Assembly: GCA_016219765.1 (NCBI GenBank)
Contig: JACRKM010000110.1
Location: 1 to 6,526 of the forward strand
From: Candidatus Woesearchaeota archaeon
GTDB taxonomy: Archaea > Nanobdellota > Nanobdellia > Woesearchaeales > UBA11576
DNA: 6,526 bases
Direction of reading: 5' to 3'
Shown here piece after piece: positions 5,641 to 6,526 of this stretch (positions are counted from its first letter, which is position 1; every line of letters begins with the position of its first letter). The notes under the pieces are model-generated. The model did not search any database, was not told the origin of the DNA, and saw only the letters and a list, made by a program, of their open reading frames with translations. The position numbers and the translations under genes are program-made.

Positions 5641-5645
5641 AAAAA
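5641..5645 (-). terminator. Possible oligo-T terminator after the lipoprotein gene
   Basis: On the - strand, 10 nt beyond the lipoprotein stop (TAG, 5656-5658), the sequence reads ACCCCTTTTTGTC. The T5 run may end or weaken transcription before the HAD gene. It is short and could equally be part of the HAD promoter region. Confidence 0.3.
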
Positions 5646-5655
5646 GGGGTGGATC

Positions 5656-6339
5656 CTAAGGAAGCGTAATGATGTGGCGTCTACACCCTTCAATTGTTGC
5701 AAATGTCTTTGTCATTTCGCCGCAGCGGACAAGTTCGTAGCTGGTGACGATTCCGTCGCCTTCCTTGCGGACGCTGTAGCGATATTCTCCAAACGCGATT
5801 ACGCCCCCATACTTGATGACCACGTTCCTTTCAGTGATGCGTTTGCAATCTTGGGAATAACAATATTTTCTTGTGGGATATTCACCCGGGCCTTTGCCAA
5901 AACGGCACACGAGCTGGTCAGGATAGAATTCATTCTTGCCTACAAGAGTTTGATATTTACAGTCTCGCAGGTCGTATCTGTTGCATTCAAAATTCGGTGA
6001 AAGATGTTGGCATTGTGTAAGGTCTGATTGGAGTGTAAGGTTGTTTGTAGATGCGGGCGTCTGAAGCGGTGTTGGCGTTGATTGTTGCTCTGTCGTGTTG
6101 CTTAGTGTCGTATTGTTTGTAGTTTCCTGTGAAGTGGGCGTTGAAGGAGGCGTTTGCATCGAAGATTGTTCAACAGGTTGTTCAGCAGACAAGTTTTCAG
6201 GTCCAGTGAGTGCTGCGATTGCTGCTTCTTTGTCTTTTGAGAATGGCTTGCATGCAGACAGAACGAAGAGGATGATGAATAACACCACAAATGGCATCAC
6301 AAGCCTGGTTAGATTTCGAATATAGGCGCTCTTTTTCAT
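5656..6339 (-). CDS. Predicted secreted lipoprotein, cysteine-rich, function unknown
   Basis: I do not recognise the family of this 227-residue protein. Residues 1-12 are basic, 13-28 are hydrophobic, and L27-S28-A29-C30 is a good lipobox, so Cys30 is the likely lipid-modified first residue of the mature protein. Residues about 48-105 form a Ser/Thr/Pro/Gln/Asn-rich linker with four Asn-X-Ser/Thr sequons (Asn75, Asn76, Asn81, Asn100), probably a glycosylated stalk. Residues about 106-227 form a compact domain with eight Cys (110, 119, 127, 145, 160, 165, 206, 219). The even number and extracellular setting suggest disulfides. Mostly beta strands are expected in VVIKYGGVIAFGEYRYSV. The start has no SD site but lies just after a TATA box. 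It may be cotranscribed with the HAD gene. Confidence 0.75.
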   Translation of the reverse strand: MKKSAYIRNLTRLVMPFVVLFIILFVLSACKPFSKDKEAAIAALTGPENLSAEQPVEQSSMQTPPSTPTSQETTNNTTLSNTTEQQSTPTPLQTPASTNNLTLQSDLTQCQHLSPNFECNRYDLRDCKYQTLVGKNEFYPDQLVCRFGKGPGEYPTRKYCYSQDCKRITERNVVIKYGGVIAFGEYRYSVRKEGDGIVTSYELVRCGEMTKTFATIEGCRRHIITLP

Positions 6340-6526
6340 AGAAGGAAAAGGAACGCGAGCAGGTTATTTAAATTTGTCCATTCAGGGGGCTTGTTTGCAA
6401 GTTCGATTAAAACAGCTATAACTGCATTATTTCTAGGTCGTGCCCATCGGAACTGCATTGAAAAAATCTTCGACGGGGAAAAATAACACTCCTTCACGTT
6501 CTCATCTTCAGCATAATAGACTGACC
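6336..6526 (-). CDS. Possible C-terminal fragment of an unrecognised protein
   Basis: On the - strand a frame is open from the window edge (first full codon 6524-6522) to TGA at 6338-6336, giving 62 residues without an internal stop. The residues include YYAEDENVKECYF, KIFSMQFRWARPRN and IAVLIELANKPPEW, then a hydrophobic end (LLAFLFLL). The composition is protein-like and the other five frames here are broken by stops. Its TGA overlaps the ATG of the lipoprotein gene as ATGA, an arrangement typical of coupled operon genes. I do not recognise the family, and a chance open frame of this length is possible. If it is not real, the stretch 6374-6526 holds nothing I can name. Confidence 0.4.
   Translation of the reverse strand, partial: SVYYAEDENVKECYFSPSKIFSMQFRWARPRNNAVIAVLIELANKPPEWTNLNNLLAFLFLL
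6365..6378 (-). promoter_or_regulatory. TATA box for the lipoprotein gene, near-leaderless
   Basis: On the - strand the sequence reads ACAAATTTAAATAACC; TTTAAATA occupies 6365-6372, with an A-rich BRE-like stretch before it. The expected start falls near 6342, only a few bases before the ATG at 6339, and no SD site is present. The same bases also encode T-N-L-N-N in the open frame from the right edge, so either reading or both may hold. Confidence 0.5.

Noticed and set aside
6390..6440. tRNA-like T-loop GTTCGATTA near the right end
   Set aside because: No flanking T-arm stem, acceptor stem or anticodon arm can be formed around it.

Overview
The window is archaeal chromosomal DNA. The evidence is a conserved archaeal block of information-processing genes: the tail of an Fcf1-like PIN nuclease, RNA polymerase subunit E' (RpoE1), Spt4 (RpoE2), and ribosomal proteins S24e and S27ae, all on the + strand. 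All have archaeal/eukaryotic-type sequences with no bacterial counterpart, and promoters look archaeal (BRE/TATA boxes). The phylum cannot be fixed from this window. A euryarchaeal or DPANN-type lineage fits, but that is a guess.

Layout. Positions 1-1659 (+): PIN nuclease 3' end, then rpoE1, spt4, rps24e and rps27ae, with gaps of 20 to 51 nt and Shine-Dalgarno-like sites before the downstream genes; this reads as one transcription and ribosome-biogenesis operon. Positions 1760-3091 (-): a large integral membrane protein of the MgtC/SapB-DUF4010 family, convergent with the operon. Positions 3092-3357: a divergent regulatory region of about 270 bp with a two-way TATA box, a tandem 14-bp repeat, a small hairpin and an inverted repeat. 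Positions 3358-4845 (+): a multidomain putative nuclease (RecB-like PD-(D/E)XK, helix-hairpin-helix, DEDD RNase H-like), resembling the TM0106 family. Positions 4914-5588 (-): a HAD-superfamily phosphatase. Positions 5656-6339 (-): a secreted, lipobox-bearing, cysteine-rich protein with a Ser/Thr/Pro/Gln linker. Positions 6336-6526 (-): an open frame entering from the right edge and ending in an ATGA overlap with the lipoprotein start, possibly the C-terminus of another gene.

How the genes work together. The left block supplies the RNA polymerase stalk (RpoE1), the Spt5 partner (Spt4) and two small-subunit ribosomal proteins, next to a probable pre-rRNA-processing PIN nuclease. The rest is a set of mostly single-gene units: membrane transport or ion homeostasis, nucleic-acid cleavage, small-molecule phosphatase, and a cell-surface lipoprotein. 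No CRISPR array, transposon, tRNA or rRNA is visible. I found no clear new multi-gene system. The most interesting points are the repeat-bearing leader of the MgtC-like gene, the nuclease that seems to have lost iron-sulfur cysteines, and the unrecognised lipoprotein with its coupled upstream frame.
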